DNA of 33,491 nt, taken from positions 1-33,491 of the forward strand of contig NZ_JAAKZZ010000020.1 in the NCBI RefSeq assembly GCF_011045075.1, read 5' to 3'. The translations under genes were made by a program, and so were the position numbers. Below are positions 7,643-15,499 of the stretch, piece after piece. This DNA comes from Streptomyces boncukensis. GTDB taxonomy: Bacteria; Actinomycetota; Actinomycetes; Streptomycetales; Streptomycetaceae. The first letter of the stretch is position 1, and every line of letters starts with the position of its first letter. The notes beneath the pieces were generated by a model. That model did not search any database. It had not been told where the DNA came from and saw only the letters and a program-made list of their open reading frames with translations.

Positions 7643-9382
7643 TCAGACCAGCGCCGACACCTTCTCCCGGTACGCCCGGACCGCCGCCGCGTCCCGATAC
7701 GGCTCCAGCCGCCGCTCGAAGTCCCGCACATACTCGTGCGCCCGCACCGACCGCATCTCCGCCGCCTGGTGCGCCGCCTCCGCCGCCAGCGCGCACGCCT
7801 GGTCGATCTCGCCGAGCCCGAGGCGGGCCGTCGCCAGCACCACCCGGCAGAACAGCCGGCTGCGCGCGTACCCGGCGCCGCGCAGCTGGAGCGAGCGCTC
7901 GGAGTGCTGGGCCGCAGCCCGGTACTGCTGCAGATCGCGGTGGCAGTGCCCGAGCTCGTCGGCGAGCTGCGCCTCGTCGAAGAAGCGCGCCCACTGCGGC
8001 ACCTCCTCGCCGGGCCGCGCCGACTCCAGCGCCCGCTCGGCCCGCGCCAGCGAGGCCGTGCAGGCGCGCACCTCGCCCAGCACGCCGTGCCCGCGCGCCT
8101 CCGCGGCGTGCAGCAGCGCCTGCACCACCGGCGTCGCCGACGCGCCCACGCCCTGCTGCGCCACCCGCGCCAGCTGCACCGCCTCCCGCCCGTGCCCCAG
8201 GTAGACGGCCTGCCGGCTCATCGTCACCAGCACATAGCTGCCGAACGCGCGGTCGCCCGCGGCCTGGGTGAGCCGCAGCGCCTGGACGAAGTAGCGCTGC
8301 GCCAGGCCGTGCGCCGCGATGTCGTAGGAGGTCCAGCCGGCCAGTCTCGTCAGATCGGCCGCGGCGCCGAAGAGCCGTCGGCCCAGCTGCTCGCCGTAGA
8401 CACCGCGCAGCATCGGCTCCGCCTCGTGCTCCAGATAGCGCACCAGGGCCTGGCGGGCGTGCCCGCCGCCGTACGCGTGGTCGAGGGCGCGGAACAGCTC
8501 GCAGACCGAGCGCAGCGCGGCCACGTCGCCCCCGGAGACCCGCTGCCCCGGGCCGCGCTCGATACGGTCCAGCCGTGCGGCGGACAGCGGGGGCCGGGCG
8601 AGGGCGCCGCCCGTACGGGTCTGCGCGGGCACCCGTACGCCCACGCCGCCGCCCGCGCCCGGGGCGGCGCTCCCCGGCCCCGCGCCCCGCGCGCCCGGCG
8701 CCTCGCCGCCGTGCCCGCCGTGCCCGCCATGCCCGCCATGCCCGCCGTGCCCGCCGTGCCCGCCGTGCCCGCCATGCCCGCCATGCCCGCCGTGCCCGCC
8801 GTGCCCGCCGGGACCACCGTGCCCGGCATGCCCGGGGCCGCCAGGACCGCCAGGGCCTCCCGGACCGGTGGCTCCGGCCGCGTCCGGTTCCGGGCCGCGG
8901 GCCACCCGCTCGTCGGCCCGGCCGATCAGCCAGTCGCGGCTGGGCACCACCAGCCCGGCCGGGGTGAACGCGATCTTGCGGAGCTCCGCGTGGCTGCCGG
9001 AGTCCTTGCGCCAGAGCCCGCTCACGATGTCCACGGCCTCGGCGGGCGTCGCGGCGAACTCCAGGCCCGCGTACACCGGCGCGCACGCGTCCAGGCCGAG
9101 GTCCTGCGCGGTGAGCCGCCGCCCCAGGCGGCGGGTGAAGACCTCCGCGATCAGTGCGGGTGTGGTGCCCCTCGGCTGCTGTCCGCGTAGCCACCGTGTC
9201 ACCGATGTCTTGTCGTAGCGCAGGTCCAGACCGTGTTCCAGGCCGAGCTGGTCCACACGGCGGGCGAGACCCGCGTTGGAGAAGCCCGCCTCGGCGATCA
9301 GAGCGGCAAGCTGTCGGTTGGGGATGCGCTGCTGGGAGGACTGGTTCGCACTGATTGCGGCGCCAGGTCGTTCCATCGTCAT
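7643..9382 (-). CDS. NsdA-like HTH/TPR regulator with Gly-Gly-His tract
   Basis: 579 residues. The N-terminus (about residues 15-110) matches the Streptomyces family that includes the differentiation regulators NsdA and NsdB: an HTH-like segment NAGLARRVDQLG, then SVTRWLRGQQPRGTTPALIAEVF. The C-terminal two thirds (about 260-579) is alpha-helical with TPR-like Ala-rich repeats. Between them lies a low-complexity linker (about 170-245) rich in Gly, Pro and His. Residues 192-224 are eleven consecutive His/Gly/Gly triplets. The His-rich tract could bind metal ions, but this is inference. ATG 9382 is preceded by AGGAG 13 nt upstream; a second ATG at 9376 is possible. Family members repress antibiotic production and sporulation in S. 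coelicolor; a role here is inferred from family only. The gene is divergent from lipB. Confidence 0.75.
   Translation of the reverse strand: MTMERPGAAISANQSSQQRIPNRQLAALIAEAGFSNAGLARRVDQLGLEHGLDLRYDKTSVTRWLRGQQPRGTTPALIAEVFTRRLGRRLTAQDLGLDACAPVYAGLEFAATPAEAVDIVSGLWRKDSGSHAELRKIAFTPAGLVVPSRDWLIGRADERVARGPEPDAAGATGPGGPGGPGGPGHAGHGGPGGHGGHGGHGGHGGHGGHGGHGGHGGHGGHGGHGGEAPGARGAGPGSAAPGAGGGVGVRVPAQTRTGGALARPPLSAARLDRIERGPGQRVSGGDVAALRSVCELFRALDHAYGGGHARQALVRYLEHEAEPMLRGVYGEQLGRRLFGAAADLTRLAGWTSYDIAAHGLAQRYFVQALRLTQAAGDRAFGSYVLVTMSRQAVYLGHGREAVQLARVAQQGVGASATPVVQALLHAAEARGHGVLGEVRACTASLARAERALESARPGEEVPQWARFFDEAQLADELGHCHRDLQQYRAAAQHSERSLQLRGAGYARSRLFCRVVLATARLGLGEIDQACALAAEAAHQAAEMRSVRAHEYVRDFERRLEPYRDAAAVRAYREKVSALV
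8711..8809 (-). repeat. 9-bp tandem repeat (11 copies) inside the NsdA-like gene
   Basis: Eleven copies of GTGCCCGCC/ATGCCCGCC, each coding Gly-Gly-His on the minus strand. The only variation is the first base, G or A (His codon CAC or CAT). Its order G,G,A,A,G,G,G,A,A,G,G has period five, so the array also has a 45-bp higher-order unit. This suggests growth by slippage or unequal exchange in 45-bp blocks. Length changes in multiples of 9 bp would keep the reading frame. Confidence 0.9.
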
Positions 9383-9620
9383 CGGCTTTACGGTCTCCTG
9401 CCCTCGCGGCTTACGGCAGGCGCCGGGGCGCCCTGCTGGAACGGCGCGAATGTAACGGGCCTTCGCACATCACTCGCGCCCTTCGTCGCGTATTCATCCA
9501 TACGTGTGAGGAGGCGGCCTGCTGCGAACCCCGTGCGCCCCGGCCGTACAGTGGCGGGGGGCGCGAGTGCGCACGGCCTGCCAGGCGGGCGGGCCGGTGC
9601 CCGGACGGAGGAGGAGCAGC

Positions 9621-10475
9621 ATGGGCCAGTACGGGGCGGGAGCGGTGGACGGCGACGCACTGCACTTCGTTCACCTGGGGTTCGGCGCCGAGGCCGTGGA
9701 GTACCGGGAGGCGTGGCAGGAGCAGCGCAGGGTGCACGCGGCGCGCTTCGCCGACGAGGTCCCCGACACCTGTCTGCTGCTGGAGCACCCGCCCGTGTAC
9801 ACGGCCGGACGGCGCACCGCCGACGACGAGCGCCCGCTTGACGGCACCCCGGTGGTGGACGTGGACCGCGGCGGCAAGATCACCTGGCATGGTCCGGGCC
9901 AGCTCATCGGCTATCCCATCCTGAAACTGCCGCGCCCGGTGGACGTGGTGGCGCATGTGCGCCGTCTGGAAGAGGCGCTCATCCGGGCGTGCGCGGAGTT
10001 CGGGCTGGAGACCACGCGCGTGGAGGGCCGCAGCGGGGTGTGGGTGCTGGGCGACTCCGTCGAGCCACCGGAGCCGCCGCGGGGGCGCGCGGGCGGCCTC
10101 GCCCTGGATCTGGACCCCCGGCTGGAGCCGGGCGGCAGCGGCGGCGCCGCGGACGAGGACGACGAGTACGACCCGCGCCTGATGGGCCCCGAGTACGCCC
10201 CCTCCAACGCGGGGCAGCGCGGCGAGGACCGCAAGCTCGGCGCGATCGGCGTCCGGGTGGCCAAGGGCGTCACGATGCACGGCTTCTCGCTGAACTGCGA
10301 CCCGGACAACACCTGGTTCGACCGGATCGTGCCCTGCGGCATCCGGGACGCGGGCGTCACCTCGCTCTCGGAGGAGCTGGGCCGGAAGGTGGACGTCGCC
10401 GAGGTGCTTCCCGTGGTGGAGAAGCAGCTGCGCGCGGTGCTGGAGTCCGCTGAGCCCTTGCCGCGCGCGGTCTGA
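9621..10475 (+). CDS. lipB: Octanoyl-[acyl-carrier-protein]:protein N-octanoyltransferase LipB
   Basis: 284 residues. LipB moves the octanoyl group from acyl-ACP to the lipoyl domains of 2-oxoacid dehydrogenases and the glycine cleavage H protein. Recognisable motifs are [14 protein letters not shown] (near 55), [16 protein letters not shown] (near 90), the catalytic Lys205 in KLGAIGVRV and the catalytic Cys239 in [10 protein letters not shown] 9621 follows GGAGGAGGAG, and the open frame further upstream lacks homology. It is longer than usual because a roughly 55-residue acidic, Pro/Gly-rich insertion (about residues 147-203, with DEDDEYDPR) sits just before the catalytic Lys. It is followed 84 nt later by lipA, the next step of the pathway, so the two probably form one operon. 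Confidence 0.95.
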   Translation: MGQYGAGAVDGDALHFVHLGFGAEAVEYREAWQEQRRVHAARFADEVPDTCLLLEHPPVYTAGRRTADDERPLDGTPVVDVDRGGKITWHGPGQLIGYPILKLPRPVDVVAHVRRLEEALIRACAEFGLETTRVEGRSGVWVLGDSVEPPEPPRGRAGGLALDLDPRLEPGGSGGAADEDDEYDPRLMGPEYAPSNAGQRGEDRKLGAIGVRVAKGVTMHGFSLNCDPDNTWFDRIVPCGIRDAGVTSLSEELGRKVDVAEVLPVVEKQLRAVLESAEPLPRAV

Positions 10476-10559
10476 GCGCCCCCAGCTCGTATACACCCCG
10501 TAAAGCAGAGGCGTAGGGTGGCTTACGCCGACGATTCGAAAGTACGTAGGGAGCCGGAC

Positions 10560-11504
10560 GTGTCCGCTGTCGCACCCGACGGTCGCAAGATGCTCCGCCT
10601 GGAGGTCCGCAACAGCCAGACCCCCATCGAGCGCAAGCCCGAGTGGATCAAGACCCGGGCGAAAATGGGCCCCGAGTACAACGCCCTGCAGAACCTGGTC
10701 AAGAGCGAGGGCCTGCACACGGTCTGCCAGGAGGCGGGCTGCCCCAACATCTTCGAGTGCTGGGAGGACCGCGAGGCCACCTTCCTCATCGGCGGCGAGC
10801 AGTGCACCCGGCGCTGCGACTTCTGTCAGATCGACACCGGCAGGCCGGCCGAGCTGGACCGGGACGAGCCGCGCCGGGTCGCCGAGTCCGTCCGCACCAT
10901 GGAGCTGCGCTACGCGACGATCACCGGCGTCGCCCGCGACGACCTGGAGGACGGCGGCGCCTGGCTGTACGCCGAGACGGTCCGCCAGATCCACGGGATG
11001 ATGCCGGACACCGGCGTCGAGCTGCTGATCCCCGACTTCAACGCCGAGCCGGACCAGCTCGCGGAGGTCTTCTCCGCCCGCCCCGAGGTGCTGGCGCACA
11101 ACGTCGAGACCGTGCCCCGCATCTTCAAGCGCATCCGCCCCGGCTTCCGCTACGAGCGCTCGCTGGAGGTCCTCACCCGGGCCCGCGAGGCCGGCCTGGT
11201 CGTCAAGTCCAACCTGATCCTGGGGCTGGGCGAGACCCGCGAGGAGATCAGCGAGGCGCTGCGCGACCTGCACGAGGCGGGCGCCGAACTGATCACCATC
11301 ACTCAGTACCTGCGCCCGACGCCCCGGCACCACCCGGTGGAGCGCTGGGTCAAGCCGCAGGAGTTCGTGGAGCTGAAGCAGGAGGCCGACGAGATCGGCT
11401 ACGCGGGCGTCATGTCCGGCCCGCTGGTCCGCTCCTCGTACCGCGCGGGCCGGCTCTACCAGCAGGCGATCGAGGCCCGGAAGGCCGCGACACCGGCGGC
11501 GTGA
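10560..11504 (+). CDS. lipA: Lipoyl synthase LipA
   Basis: 314 residues. A radical-SAM enzyme that inserts two sulfurs into protein-bound octanoyl groups. The auxiliary 4Fe-4S cluster motif is C56-x4-C61-x5-C67, the radical-SAM cluster is C82-x3-C86-x2-C89 (CTRRCDFC), and the C-terminal R-S-S-Y motif at 291-294 supplies the serine ligand of the auxiliary cluster. The frame is open from GTG 10518, but GTG 10560 follows AGGGAG with 6-nt spacing and begins [16 protein letters not shown], the usual Streptomyces LipA N-terminus. Lipoylation of pyruvate and 2-oxoglutarate dehydrogenases depends on LipB plus LipA. A weak hairpin lies just after the stop. Confidence 0.96.
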   Translation: MSAVAPDGRKMLRLEVRNSQTPIERKPEWIKTRAKMGPEYNALQNLVKSEGLHTVCQEAGCPNIFECWEDREATFLIGGEQCTRRCDFCQIDTGRPAELDRDEPRRVAESVRTMELRYATITGVARDDLEDGGAWLYAETVRQIHGMMPDTGVELLIPDFNAEPDQLAEVFSARPEVLAHNVETVPRIFKRIRPGFRYERSLEVLTRAREAGLVVKSNLILGLGETREEISEALRDLHEAGAELITITQYLRPTPRHHPVERWVKPQEFVELKQEADEIGYAGVMSGPLVRSSYRAGRLYQQAIEARKAATPAA

Positions 11505-11510
11505 AGCGCG

Positions 11511-11526
11511 CGGGGGACATCCCCCG
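11511..11526 (+). terminator. Short hairpin after lipA
   Basis: Six-bp arms CGGGGG (11511-11516) and CCCCCG (11521-11526) with an ACAT loop lie 6 nt beyond the lipA stop. It is short, so it may attenuate rather than fully stop transcription into the next gene. Confidence 0.4.
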
Positions 11527-11580
11527 GACGCGGTATCCGTCCCGTCCGCACACTCGGCTCACGGCTGGAGGGGGATCGCC

Positions 11581-11817
11581 TTGCCAGCGACGCCTGCGAC
11601 GCCTGCGAGGCGTATGACGCCTGCGAGGCGTACGGCGAAGCGCACGGTCCTGCACGCGCTCGCGGGCCTGGAGGGCCTGCTGCTCGGCCGCGGACAGCGG
11701 ACCGCGTGCCGCAACGCGCGGAGCGCCGTCCTGGAGGACCGGCGCCGGGCCCGGCTGCGCGCCGATGCCCAGCGCGTACTCGACTCCGCGCGCGAGGGGG
11801 CGCGCCCCGCCACGTAA
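11581..11817 (+). CDS. Short basic protein between lipA and the DUF4191 gene
   Basis: 78 residues, with many Arg and Ala. The TTG start at 11581 is supported by GGAGGGGG 7 nt upstream. The N-terminus (TPATPARRMTPARR) is encoded by an 18-bp tandem repeat. The remainder (TAKRTVLHALAGLEGLLLG, then a helical Arg/Ala region) looks like a real conserved short protein. A short protein in the same place, between lipA and the DUF4191 gene, is known in other Streptomyces. The function is unknown. The stop codon lies 10 nt before the next start. Confidence 0.6.
   Translation: MPATPATPARRMTPARRTAKRTVLHALAGLEGLLLGRGQRTACRNARSAVLEDRRRARLRADAQRVLDSAREGARPAT
11589..11633 (+). repeat. 18-bp tandem repeat at the start of the short gene
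   Basis: GACGCCTGCGAGGCGTAT (11598-11615) and GACGCCTGCGAGGCGTAC (11616-11633) are adjacent and differ in one base. A half copy (GACGCCTGC) precedes them at 11589. Each unit contains the palindrome GCCTGCGAGGC and so can form a small hairpin in the early coding region. Confidence 0.8.
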
Positions 11818-11820
11818 ACT
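11815..11820 (+). promoter_or_regulatory. Possible -10 box for a leaderless DUF4191 mRNA
   Basis: TAAACT (TANNNT type) lies 7 nt before ATG 11828, and no ribosome binding site is visible. This is the usual geometry of leaderless actinobacterial transcripts. No clear -35 was found. The box overlaps the stop codon of the preceding gene. Confidence 0.4.
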
Positions 11821-11827
11821 GCGTCCC

Positions 11828-12529
11828 ATGGCGAGGAAGGACAACACCGAGAATCCTGGGCGGCTCAAGCAGATCGCCCAGACGTACAAGATGACCCGGC
11901 GCGTGGACCGGAAGATCGGATGGATCCTGGCCGGCGTGGGGCTGGTCACCCTCGGCGTCCTCCTCGCGATCGGATTCTGGATCGGCCACCCGATCTACCT
12001 GGGCATCCTCGGTCTGCTGCTGGCGCTGCTCGCGTGCGCGATCGTCTTCGGGCGGCGCGCCGAGCGGGCCGCGTACGGGCAGATGGAGGGACAGCCGGGG
12101 GCCGCGGCGGCGGTGCTGGAGAACTTCGGCCGCGGCTGGCACACCACCCCGGCCATCGCGATGAACCGCAGCCAGGACGTCGTGCACCGCGCGGTCGGCA
12201 AGGCCGGCATCGTCCTGGTGGGCGAGGGCAACCCGAACCGGCTGCGGGGCCTGCTGGCGTCCGAGAAGAAGAAGATGTCCCGCGTCGTCGGCGATGTGCC
12301 GGTGCACGACATGATCGTCGGCAACGACGAGGGCCAGGTGCCGCTGACCAAGCTGCGCACCCGGATCGTGAAGCTGCCCCGGGTGCTGCCGGGCTCCCAG
12401 GTCACCGAGGTCAACGACCGGCTGCGGGCGCTGGGCGACCTGATGAGCAATATGCCGGTCCCGAAGGGACCGATGCCGAAGGGCATGCGCATGCCGAAGG
12501 GCCCCAAGGGCAGCGGGGGCCTGCGCTGA
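11828..12529 (+). CDS. DUF4191 family integral membrane protein
   Basis: 233 residues. It is the conserved actinobacterial membrane protein usually found downstream of lipA. Two adjacent transmembrane helices (IGWILAGVGLVTLGVLLAIG and IYLGILGLLLALLACAIVFG, about residues 36-75) form a hairpin. A cytoplasmic domain follows, beginning with RRAERAAYGQMEGQPGAAAAVL. Conserved-looking segments are GRGWHTTPAIAMNRSQDVVHR and KAGIVLVGEG. The tail is Pro/Lys/Gly/Met-rich (MPKGPMPKGMRMPKGPKG). ATG 11828 has no ribosome binding site but has a TAAACT box 7 nt upstream. The function is unknown; the neighbourhood suggests co-transcription with lipoate genes rather than a shared reaction. Confidence 0.85.
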   Translation: MARKDNTENPGRLKQIAQTYKMTRRVDRKIGWILAGVGLVTLGVLLAIGFWIGHPIYLGILGLLLALLACAIVFGRRAERAAYGQMEGQPGAAAAVLENFGRGWHTTPAIAMNRSQDVVHRAVGKAGIVLVGEGNPNRLRGLLASEKKKMSRVVGDVPVHDMIVGNDEGQVPLTKLRTRIVKLPRVLPGSQVTEVNDRLRALGDLMSNMPVPKGPMPKGMRMPKGPKGSGGLR

Positions 12530-12551
12530 ACGTCACCGTACGGCCCTGACC

Positions 12552-12597
12552 ACGGGCGCGGGCGCCGCCGGTCGTATACGACGGCGCCCCCGCCCGT
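12552..12597. terminator. Bidirectional terminator between the DUF4191 and RDD genes
   Basis: 16-bp arms (12552-12567 and 12582-12597) pair at 15 of 16 positions. The loop contains the smaller palindrome GTCGTATACGAC. The structure sits 22 nt past the DUF4191 stop and serves both convergent genes. Confidence 0.8.
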
Positions 12598-12649
12598 ACG
12601 GTCCCGCACCGCGGCACCGCAGGAATCCCGCCGGAGCCGAGGAAGCCCG

Positions 12650-13123
12650 CTAGACCCGCACCTGTACGGCGCCGGAGAACCGGTCGTGGAGCCCGCGACC
12701 GTCGCGGTCCCAGATCAGCGCGGGGAGGGCGAGCCCCAGCAGCACGGTGCGCACGGCGGTGCGCCAGACGGAGAGACTGCCCAGCCCGTCCACGCTGACG
12801 ACGCGCAGCCGCAGCAGCAGCTTGCCGGGCGTCGAGCCGACCGTACCGACGGTGAACAGGCTCATCACGACGAAGACCAGCAGCGCCCAGTTGCCGGTGG
12901 CGTGCACCTGGCGGTCGGCCAGCAGGCCGAAGGCGATGAGGGACGCGAGCGCCCAGTCGATGAAGAGCGCGCCGAACCGCCGGCCGGTGGGCGCGACGGA
13001 GCCGGGGCCCTGCTCGGGGAGGCCGAGCTGCTCGCCGCGGTAGCCGAGGTCGGCGGCCCCCGCCCCCTCGGTGGCGGCGCGCGGTCCTGACAGCCACGAT
13101 CCGATTGCTTCCCTGTTGTCCAC
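12650..13123 (-). CDS. RDD family membrane protein
   Basis: 157 residues. It carries the RDD-domain layout: [20 protein letters not shown] (Arg/Asp signature in the first helix, near residues 48-68), a second helix [18 protein letters not shown], then the conserved [16 protein letters not shown], a third helix and the C-terminal [14 protein letters not shown] with the last Asp. RDD proteins are small inner-membrane proteins of mostly unknown role; some are linked to ion transport. It sits next to glnA, as in other Streptomyces. GTG 13123 lacks a ribosome binding site but has TACCGT 6 nt upstream. It is divergent from glnA, so the GlnR box at 13210-13247 lies between their promoters. Confidence 0.88.
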   Translation of the reverse strand: MDNREAIGSWLSGPRAATEGAGAADLGYRGEQLGLPEQGPGSVAPTGRRFGALFIDWALASLIAFGLLADRQVHATGNWALLVFVVMSLFTVGTVGSTPGKLLLRLRVVSVDGLGSLSVWRTAVRTVLLGLALPALIWDRDGRGLHDRFSGAVQVRV

Positions 13124-13129
13124 GCGTCA

Positions 13130-13135
13130 ACGGTA
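13130..13135 (-). promoter_or_regulatory. Possible -10 box for a leaderless RDD mRNA
   Basis: On the minus strand TACCGT ends 6 nt before the GTG start at 13123. There is no Shine-Dalgarno sequence and no strong -35. Confidence 0.4.
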
Positions 13136-13209
13136 TCGAAGGGGGCGAAATCGGGGACGACGGGGGGACGCGGCGGCGCCGCCATCCCTCCTCCACCCCT
13201 GTGTCCTGG

Positions 13210-13247
13210 TTAACATCGGCGAAACAAACGAGTCATGCCGGAGAAAT
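13210..13247 (+). promoter_or_regulatory. GlnR operator upstream of glnA
   Basis: The pentamers TTAAC (13210-13214), GAAAC (13221-13225), GTCAT (13232-13236) and GAAAT (13243-13247) are separated by exactly six bases each. This matches the tandem a-b GlnR box known at actinobacterial glnA promoters very well. It lies about 115 bp before the glnA start. Confidence 0.88.
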
Positions 13248-13362
13248 GGCTCCTGCCTATCGTCGGTCAGCAGCGCGCCACCGCACTGGCCCGCGCCCGG
13301 AGCAATCCCCGTCCCTCCCGGAGTCTGGAGCTGGAGGCGTGGGCGGGACTAGGAGGAATTGG

Positions 13363-14778
13363 ATGTTCCAGAACGCCGACGAGGCCAAGAAGTACATCGC
13401 GGACAACGACGTCAAGTTCATCGACGTCCGCTTCTGCGACCTGCCGGGCATCATGCAGCACTTCACGGTACCGGTCGAATCGTTCGACCCGGCCGAGAAC
13501 CTGATGTTCGACGGTTCGTCCATCCGCGGCTTCCAGGCCATCCACGAGTCGGACATGGCGCTGGTCCCGGACCTGTCGACGGCGCGTCTCGACCCGTTCC
13601 GCTCGGAGAAGCACCTCAACATCAACTTCTTCATCCACGACCCGATCACCGGCGAGCAGTACAGCCGGGACCCGCGGAACGTGGCCAAGAAGGCCGAGGC
13701 GTACCTCGCCTCCTCCGGCATCGCCGACACGGCGTACTTCGGCCCGGAGGCCGAGTTCTACGTCTTCGACAGCGCGCGCTTCGAGACGACGGCCAACCGC
13801 TCGTTCTACGAGATCGACTCCGAGGCGGGCGCCTGGAACACCGGCGCCCTGGAGGACGGCGGCAACCGCGGCTACAAGGTCCGCTACAAGGGCGGCTACT
13901 TCCCGGCGCCCCCGGTGGACCACTTCGCGGACCTCCGCGCCGAGATCACCCTGGAGCTGAACCGTGCGGGCCTCCAGGTGGAGCGCCAGCACCACGAGGT
14001 CGGCACGGCCGGCCAGGCGGAGATCAACTACAAGTTCAACACCCTGCTGGCCGCCGCCGACGACCTGATGCTCTTCAAGTACATCGTGAAGAACACCGCC
14101 TGGCGCGCGGGCAAGACCGCCACCTTCATGCCGAAGCCCATCTTCGGCGACAACGGCTCCGGCATGCACGTCCACCAGTCCCTCTGGCAGTCCGGTGCCC
14201 CCCTCTTCTACGACGAGCAGGGCTACGCGGGCCTCTCCGACACCGCGCGCTACTACATCGGCGGCATCCTCCGGCACGCCCCCTCGCTCCTGGCCTTCAC
14301 CAACCCCACGGTGAACTCGTACCACCGCCTGGTCCCGGGCTTCGAGGCCCCGGTCAACCTGGTCTACTCCCAGCGCAACCGCTCCGCGGCGATGCGCATC
14401 CCGATCACGGGCTCGAACCCGAAGGCCAAGCGCGTCGAGTTCCGCGCTCCCGACCCCTCCTCGAACCCGTACCTCGCCTTCTCGGCCCTCCTCCTGGCCG
14501 GGCTGGACGGCGTCAAGAACAAGATCGAGCCCGCCGAGCCGATCGACAAGGACCTCTACGAGCTCGCCCCCGAGGAGCACGCGGACGTCCCCCAGGTCCC
14601 CACCTCCCTCCCGGCCGTCCTGGACGCCCTGGAGACCGACAACGAGTACCTCCAGGCGGGCGGCGTCTTCACCGCCGACCTGATCGAGACCTGGATCGAC
14701 TACAAGCGCACCAACGAAATCGCCCCCATGCAGCTCCGCCCCCACCCGCACGAGTTCGAGCTGTACTTCGACATCTGA
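13363..14778 (+). CDS. glnA: Glutamine synthetase type I (GlnA)
   Basis: 471 residues, normal for GSI-beta. It is the main ammonia-assimilating enzyme and forms a dodecamer in the cytoplasm. Motifs are FDGSSIRGF near residue 50, [10 protein letters not shown] near 128, the ATP-binding [18 protein letters not shown] near 262-280 and [23 protein letters not shown] (glutamate and ATP site) near 340-360. Tyr399 in [10 protein letters not shown] is the adenylylation position of GSI-beta enzymes, so control by GlnE is expected. ATG 13363 has a perfect AGGAGG 7 nt upstream. Transcription is probably controlled by GlnR through the box at 13210-13247. Confidence 0.98.
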   Translation: MFQNADEAKKYIADNDVKFIDVRFCDLPGIMQHFTVPVESFDPAENLMFDGSSIRGFQAIHESDMALVPDLSTARLDPFRSEKHLNINFFIHDPITGEQYSRDPRNVAKKAEAYLASSGIADTAYFGPEAEFYVFDSARFETTANRSFYEIDSEAGAWNTGALEDGGNRGYKVRYKGGYFPAPPVDHFADLRAEITLELNRAGLQVERQHHEVGTAGQAEINYKFNTLLAAADDLMLFKYIVKNTAWRAGKTATFMPKPIFGDNGSGMHVHQSLWQSGAPLFYDEQGYAGLSDTARYYIGGILRHAPSLLAFTNPTVNSYHRLVPGFEAPVNLVYSQRNRSAAMRIPITGSNPKAKRVEFRAPDPSSNPYLAFSALLLAGLDGVKNKIEPAEPIDKDLYELAPEEHADVPQVPTSLPAVLDALETDNEYLQAGGVFTADLIETWIDYKRTNEIAPMQLRPHPHEFELYFDI

Positions 14779-14941
14779 GGGCTGGGGTTTGCTCACCTGG
14801 TGATAGGTGCTGGAAACGTGCTGTGACCTGTGGGAACAATACTCATTGATTCCCGTTGTTCCCGGCTCGTTTCCGGGGTCTTGTGCATCGGATGTGCACC
14901 GGCCGGACGATTTCCTGACTTGACGTCAGGATGAACGTGAG
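14779..14941. other. Intergenic region after glnA with two small inverted repeats
   Basis: No gene is seen. GGGAACAA (14832-14839) is repeated inverted as TTGTTCCC (14856-14863), and CCTGAC (14914-14919) as GTCAGG (14925-14930). Base composition drops in GC compared with glnA. With an integrase tail nearby, this is a reasonable place to look for an old attachment site, but no duplicate of it was found in the window. Confidence 0.4.
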
Positions 14942-14972
14942 GGGCCGCCATCCCTGCCGGAGATGGCGGCCC
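14942..14972. terminator. Strong hairpin terminator between glnA and the NUDIX gene
   Basis: Perfect 11-bp arms GGGCCGCCATC (14942-14952) and GATGGCGGCCC (14962-14972) enclose a 9-nt loop. It is followed by TCTTT on the plus strand and lies 12 nt past the stop of the leftward NUDIX gene. Confidence 0.75.
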
Positions 14973-14984
14973 TCTTTCGGTTGT

Positions 14985-15443
14985 CTACTGCCAACCGTTC
15001 AACGAGACATCGTTCCCACCCGTGAGGTAGTTACGCAGGGCACTTGCGGTGGTCTTCACGAAGTTCTCCGGGATGGTGCCGACGTCGACCCAGCGCACCT
15101 GCGCGTGCTTGCGCGGTTCGCGATTCTCGGGTTCGCCCGTCCACACGTGGGCGGCGAAGACGACGGTGAGGAAGCCGTTCGGTGCCTCCACACCCCAGGC
15201 GCCGTGGATGATGTGGGCGACCTTCAGGGACTCGGGCTTCACCGTCAGGCCAGTCTCCTCGTACAGCTCTCGGACCGCCGTCTCTGTGATCGGTTCGCCG
15301 GGGTCGCTCTTGCCGACGGGGAGGTCCCACATGCCCTGGGCGAACTTGGCGTTCTGGCTGCGCTGGAGAAGGACGACGCGGTTGGTGGCCTTGTCGTGGA
15401 CGATGACGGCGGCGACCAGCAGGGTCATGGATTCAAGGGTCAT
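14985..15443 (-). CDS. NUDIX hydrolase
   Basis: 152 residues from ATG 15443 (147 from ATG 15428). The full Nudix box G-x5-E-x7-REL-x-EE-x-G-L is present as GKSDPGEPITETAVRELYEE followed by TGL (about residues 48-70), so Mg-dependent hydrolysis of a nucleoside diphosphate linked to another moiety is expected. Surrounding signatures are VVLLQRSQNAKFAQGMWDLP and HIIHGAWGVEAPNGFLTVVF. The substrate cannot be read. The first ATG lies inside the outer end of a perfect 28-bp inverted repeat (15441-15499), and the upstream DNA is the tail of an integrase gene, so the native promoter has probably been replaced. No good ribosome binding site precedes either ATG, which leaves the start uncertain. Confidence 0.88.
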   Translation of the reverse strand: MTLESMTLLVAAVIVHDKATNRVVLLQRSQNAKFAQGMWDLPVGKSDPGEPITETAVRELYEETGLTVKPESLKVAHIIHGAWGVEAPNGFLTVVFAAHVWTGEPENREPRKHAQVRWVDVGTIPENFVKTTASALRNYLTGGNDVSLNGWQ

Positions 15444-15499
15444 GTCCCACGGCGTGGTGTACCCGACCAAGGGTCGGGTACACCACGCCGTGGGACATG
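15441..15499. repeat. Perfect 28-bp inverted repeat with 3-nt loop
   Basis: The left arm 15441-15468 (beginning CATGTCCCACGG) is exactly complementary to the right arm 15472-15499 (ending CCGTGGGACATG), with AAG between them. The left arm contains the NUDIX start codon; the right arm abuts the integrase fragment. As RNA or single-stranded DNA it forms a very stable cruciform or hairpin that would bury the NUDIX start. It looks like a fold-back duplication at a rearrangement junction, but a terminator or recombinase site is also possible. Confidence 0.95.

Noticed and set aside
8711..8809. Possible CRISPR array from short direct repeats
   Set aside because: The 9-bp units are contiguous without spacers and encode an in-frame protein tract.
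6789..9194. A single 801-residue frame that seems to join the phosphoesterase to upstream sequence
   Set aside because: Homology begins exactly at ATG 7553 with its own ribosome binding site; the upstream part is a shadow of the NsdA-like gene in another frame.
10518..10560. Upstream GTG start for lipA
   Set aside because: No ribosome binding site, whereas GTG 10560 has AGGGAG at ideal spacing and gives the conserved N-terminus.
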